Source of the DNA: Alphaproteobacteria bacterium
GTDB lineage: Bacteria; Pseudomonadota; Alphaproteobacteria; M2410
Assembly (NCBI GenBank): GCA_021774955.1
Contig: JAJFIN010000323.1
Coordinates: forward strand, 1-9,394
Direction: 5' to 3'
DNA length: 9,394 nt
Shown: positions 7,853-9,394 of the stretch, piece after piece
How the letters are laid out: every line of letters starts with the position of its first letter
Numbering within the stretch: position 1 is the stretch's first letter
The notes under the pieces: generated by a model
Database searches by the model: none
Told to the model about the DNA's origin: nothing
The model's input: the letters and a program-made list of their open reading frames with translations, nothing else
Position numbers and translations under genes: made by a program

Positions 7853-7881
7853 TTGTGTTGACCTCGATAATTCATTCTAAT
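7853..7881 (+). promoter_or_regulatory. Candidate promoter for the lipoprotein gene
   Basis: TTGTGT (7853-7858) and TCTAAT (7876-7881; 5 of 6 matches to the -10 consensus) are 17 bp apart, which would give a 5' leader of about 60 nt. The -35 element is poor (3 of 6). Another -10-like GATAAT lies at 7866-7871 without a good -35. This is a candidate only. Confidence 0.3.
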
Positions 7882-7936
7882 GTTGGTGACGGGGCTTGAT
7901 TGGTTTGGGAGCTTTTTTGGGGCGGCTTTATTCAAG

Positions 7937-7941
7937 AGGAG
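7937..7941 (+). promoter_or_regulatory. Strong ribosome binding site that sets the lipoprotein start
   Basis: AGGAG, within AAGAGGAGAA (7934-7943), lies 8 nt before ATG 7950. The open frame extends upstream to a TTG at 7896, but translation from there would read through this site and bury the lipoprotein signal. GTG 7947, one codon earlier, is possible. Confidence 0.7.
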
Positions 7942-7949
7942 AATTTGTG

Positions 7950-8465
7950 ATGCGTAAGCTAACACTTCTGCTGGCATTAGGGTTTGGATTGGTAGGATGC
8001 ACAACCCCCGGCTTGTACCGCCCGTCCGATGGCGAAGGCCGCTACGGCTATAGCGAACAAGAAATTGAGGATGGTCGCTATCAGGTTAGGTTTAAAGGTG
8101 GGTCGTCGACGGAACGCGATACGGTTGAAATCTATCTTCTATTCCGGGCGGCTGAACTGACCCAGGCGACTGGCAATGACTATTTCGTCGTTGTCGAACG
8201 GGATGTCGACAAAAAGACGACCTATCGGTCGAGCTTGAATTTCCCTCACCGGCATCTCTACAACCATTATTTCTATTATCATTATTACGACCCCTTCGAT
8301 TATGGTTACGGTGCCCGTTCAACCGTCCAGGCATCGGAGCGTTACACGGCAACGGCGGATATCGTGCTCTATAAAGGCGAAAAACCAGCCGACAATGCCA
8401 ATGCTTATGACGCAAAAAGCGTGATCGAGCATTTACGGCCAAAGATTGTGCGGGCCGAGCCTTGA
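7950..8465 (+). CDS. Small lipoprotein, CC0125/CC1285-like
   Basis: The product has 171 residues. The N-terminus MRKLTLLLALGFGLVGC is a lipoprotein signal peptide with lipobox LVGC, so Cys17 would be lipidated. The following residue is Thr, not Asp, which favours sorting to the outer membrane. The mature part has GYSEQ (33-37), RYQVRFKG (43-50) and LLFRAAELTQATGNDYF (63-79). I recall this pattern from alphaproteobacterial lipoproteins of the Caulobacter CC0125/CC1285 type, whose function is unknown; the assignment is from memory and moderate in confidence. An unusual patch at residues 100-121 contains eight Tyr and four His. A strong ribosome binding site and a 121-bp gap after S9-3 suggest its own promoter. 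The large palindrome begins 13 bp after the stop codon. Confidence 0.85.
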   Translation: MRKLTLLLALGFGLVGCTTPGLYRPSDGEGRYGYSEQEIEDGRYQVRFKGGSSTERDTVEIYLLFRAAELTQATGNDYFVVVERDVDKKTTYRSSLNFPHRHLYNHYFYYHYYDPFDYGYGARSTVQASERYTATADIVLYKGEKPADNANAYDAKSVIEHLRPKIVRAEP

Positions 8466-8478
8466 ATATCACGTGAAT

Positions 8479-8561
8479 TACCCAGCCTCCCGCTCCCCCT
8501 TCCCAACCACCCCTAGGGTACCTTATCGGGCGGTTGGGAAGGGGGAGCGGGAGGCTGGGTA
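8479..8561. repeat. Large perfect palindrome (30-bp arms) with paired G-run motifs
   Basis: The left arm 8479-8508 and right arm 8532-8561 are perfect reverse complements over 30 bp, separated by 23 nt. After one A/C mismatch, three more inner pairs form (8510-8512 with 8528-8530). The right arm carries four G-runs (8536-8538, 8541-8545, 8549-8551, 8557-8559) with loops of 2, 3 and 5 nt; the left arm has the same on the minus strand. The loop includes the palindromes CCCTAGGG and GGTACC. It lies between the lipoprotein stop and the diiron gene. The stem is far longer than a usual intrinsic terminator and no T-run follows directly (only TTTT at 8569-8572), although it could still stop or slow RNA polymerase. 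It could instead be a dispersed palindromic repeat or small non-autonomous element. Both ends are TA, compatible with a TA target duplication but not proof of one. Confidence 0.85.
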
Positions 8562-8580
8562 CTGTCGCTTTTGCGATATG

Positions 8581-8594
8581 TGACGCTGGCGTCA
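8581..8594. promoter_or_regulatory. Short inverted repeat upstream of the diiron gene
   Basis: TGACGCTGGCGTCA has perfect 6-bp arms and a 2-bp spacer, 59 bp before the start codon at 8654. Its position in the probable promoter region suits an operator. No specific regulator is recognised, and a repeat of this size can occur by chance. Confidence 0.3.
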
Positions 8595-8641
8595 TGTTTT
8601 GATTGCATAAAGCTCCGTGCATTTGGTAGATTCTTCACAAC

Positions 8642-8646
8642 GGAGG
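8642..8646 (+). promoter_or_regulatory. Strong ribosome binding site of the diiron gene
   Basis: GGAGG lies 7 nt before ATG 8654. This fixes the start of a gene whose end is outside the window. Confidence 0.75.
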
Positions 8647-8653
8647 AAACACC

Positions 8654-9394
8654 ATGGCAAATATAACAAAAGACGCAGCTTACAATGCGGTTGATCCGAG
8701 TGATTTCAAATCGATGCTTGAGGTTGATCGTTACAATGATCGAACCGAAGCATTCGATAAAATTATTTCGGCGACCCATGATCATTTCTGGGACCCATTA
8801 GACAAAACCTATATCGATTTTTCTGAGTCCTTTGATGGCGACAAAGAATATATTCAGCCGCCAGAGAATGTCATGGAGCTGCGCACAGCAGTTGCCGACA
8901 AGCTAACCGAAGAACAAAAAATCAAGTTTGTTAACCGCTCAATGCATTGGAGTTTGTCAAGCATTCTTCATGGTGAACAAGGCGCGCTTTCGCTCTCGGC
9001 GAGCCTTTGCCATGTCTTACGCGATCCGGGTGCCCAGGAATATGCAGCTAACCAGGCACGCGAAGAAGCGCGCCACGTCACTGCGTTTGCGCGCTATGTC
9101 GAAGCGCGATGGGGCAAACCGTTACCCGTCGGTCCGGCCCTTGGAGGATTGTTGCAAGAACTTGTTGCCACTCCCTATGCCTGGAAAAAATTAGTTGGTA
9201 TGCAGATGCTTGTCGAAGGGCTTGCCATGGGCGCCTTTGCGACCCTTTATACTAAAGCCAATGATCCATTACTGCGCCGGTTGTGCCAATTGGTCATGAC
9301 CGATGAAGCGTTCCACCACAAATTTGGAAAGATCTGGGCCGACCGGACGATACCAAAATTGAACGAAGCAGAGCGCGATCAAATAGAAGATTGG
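8654..9394 (+). CDS. Ferritin-like diiron-carboxylate protein, partial at its 3' end
   Basis: From ATG 8654 the frame stays open for 247 codons to the window edge, so the C-terminus is missing. The sequence fits a four-helix-bundle diiron protein: Glu108 (HGEQ), Glu138 and His141 (EARH), Glu188 (LVEGLA), and Glu218 and His221 (EAFH). This is the E, ExxH, E, ExxH ligand set of the ferritin-like superfamily, which includes ribonucleotide reductase R2, AurF-type N-oxygenases and R2-like oxidases. The 30-residue spacings 108-138 and 188-218 fit paired helices. No signal peptide is present, so it is probably cytoplasmic. The long N-terminal extension (about 100 residues before the first ligand, with motifs such as HDHFWDP) is larger than in plain ferritins and favours an oxygenase or oxidase type over iron storage. 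The exact reaction is unknown. It is separated from the lipoprotein by the large palindrome and probably has its own promoter. Confidence 0.85.
   Translation, partial: MANITKDAAYNAVDPSDFKSMLEVDRYNDRTEAFDKIISATHDHFWDPLDKTYIDFSESFDGDKEYIQPPENVMELRTAVADKLTEEQKIKFVNRSMHWSLSSILHGEQGALSLSASLCHVLRDPGAQEYAANQAREEARHVTAFARYVEARWGKPLPVGPALGGLLQELVATPYAWKKLVGMQMLVEGLAMGAFATLYTKANDPLLRRLCQLVMTDEAFHHKFGKIWADRTIPKLNEAERDQIEDW

Noticed and set aside
8479..8572. Large palindrome as a standard intrinsic terminator
   Set aside because: The stem is much longer than usual and the first T-run (TTTT) is 7 nt after the arm. Termination is possible but not the best single label.
8092..8622. Minus-strand open frame of 176 codons
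   Set aside because: It runs through the palindrome and antisense to the lipoprotein, and its composition reflects the repeat rather than a protein.

Overview
This window looks like alphaproteobacterial chromosomal DNA. The basis is a MutA-type methylmalonyl-CoA mutase small subunit, a small lipoprotein resembling the Caulobacter CC0125/CC1285 type, and a run of exported S9-family peptidases. The species cannot be named from the sequence. No tRNA, rRNA, CRISPR array, insertion sequence or transposase was seen.

Layout. (1) 1-1610, minus strand: 5' portion of mutA, running off the left edge; its C-terminal B12-binding-like domain is mostly outside. (2) 1611-1794: divergent intergenic region with a perfect 8-bp-arm inverted repeat (CGCGTTAACCTTAACGCG) just before the first plus-strand gene. 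(3) 1795-7828, plus strand: three consecutive paralogous secreted S9 peptidases (S9-1, S9-2, S9-3; gaps of 32 and 95 bp). Each has a signal peptide, a variable beta-propeller-like N-terminal half and a strongly conserved alpha/beta-hydrolase domain with an intact Ser-Asp-His triad. (4) 7950-8465: a small outer-membrane-type lipoprotein with a Tyr/His-rich patch. (5) 8479-8561: a perfect 30-bp-arm palindrome whose arms carry a four-G-run motif on each strand. (6) 8654-9394: the start of a ferritin-like diiron protein, cut by the right edge, with a full E, ExxH, E, ExxH ligand set.

How the genes may work together. S9-1 and S9-2 almost certainly form one transcription unit, and S9-3 probably belongs to it. 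Together they would supply periplasmic or secreted exopeptidase activity on peptides. MutA works in the cytoplasm on methylmalonyl-CoA, which arises from propionyl-CoA (odd-chain fatty acids, Val, Ile, Met, Thr). A link between peptide scavenging and propionyl-CoA use is possible but is only neighbourhood inference. The lipoprotein and the diiron protein each have their own strong ribosome binding site and are separated by the large palindrome, so they are probably separate units.

The most unusual items are the tandem triplication, with invariant catalytic spacing but divergent propellers, and the long palindrome with paired G-quadruplex motifs. Nothing here clearly amounts to a new multi-gene system.
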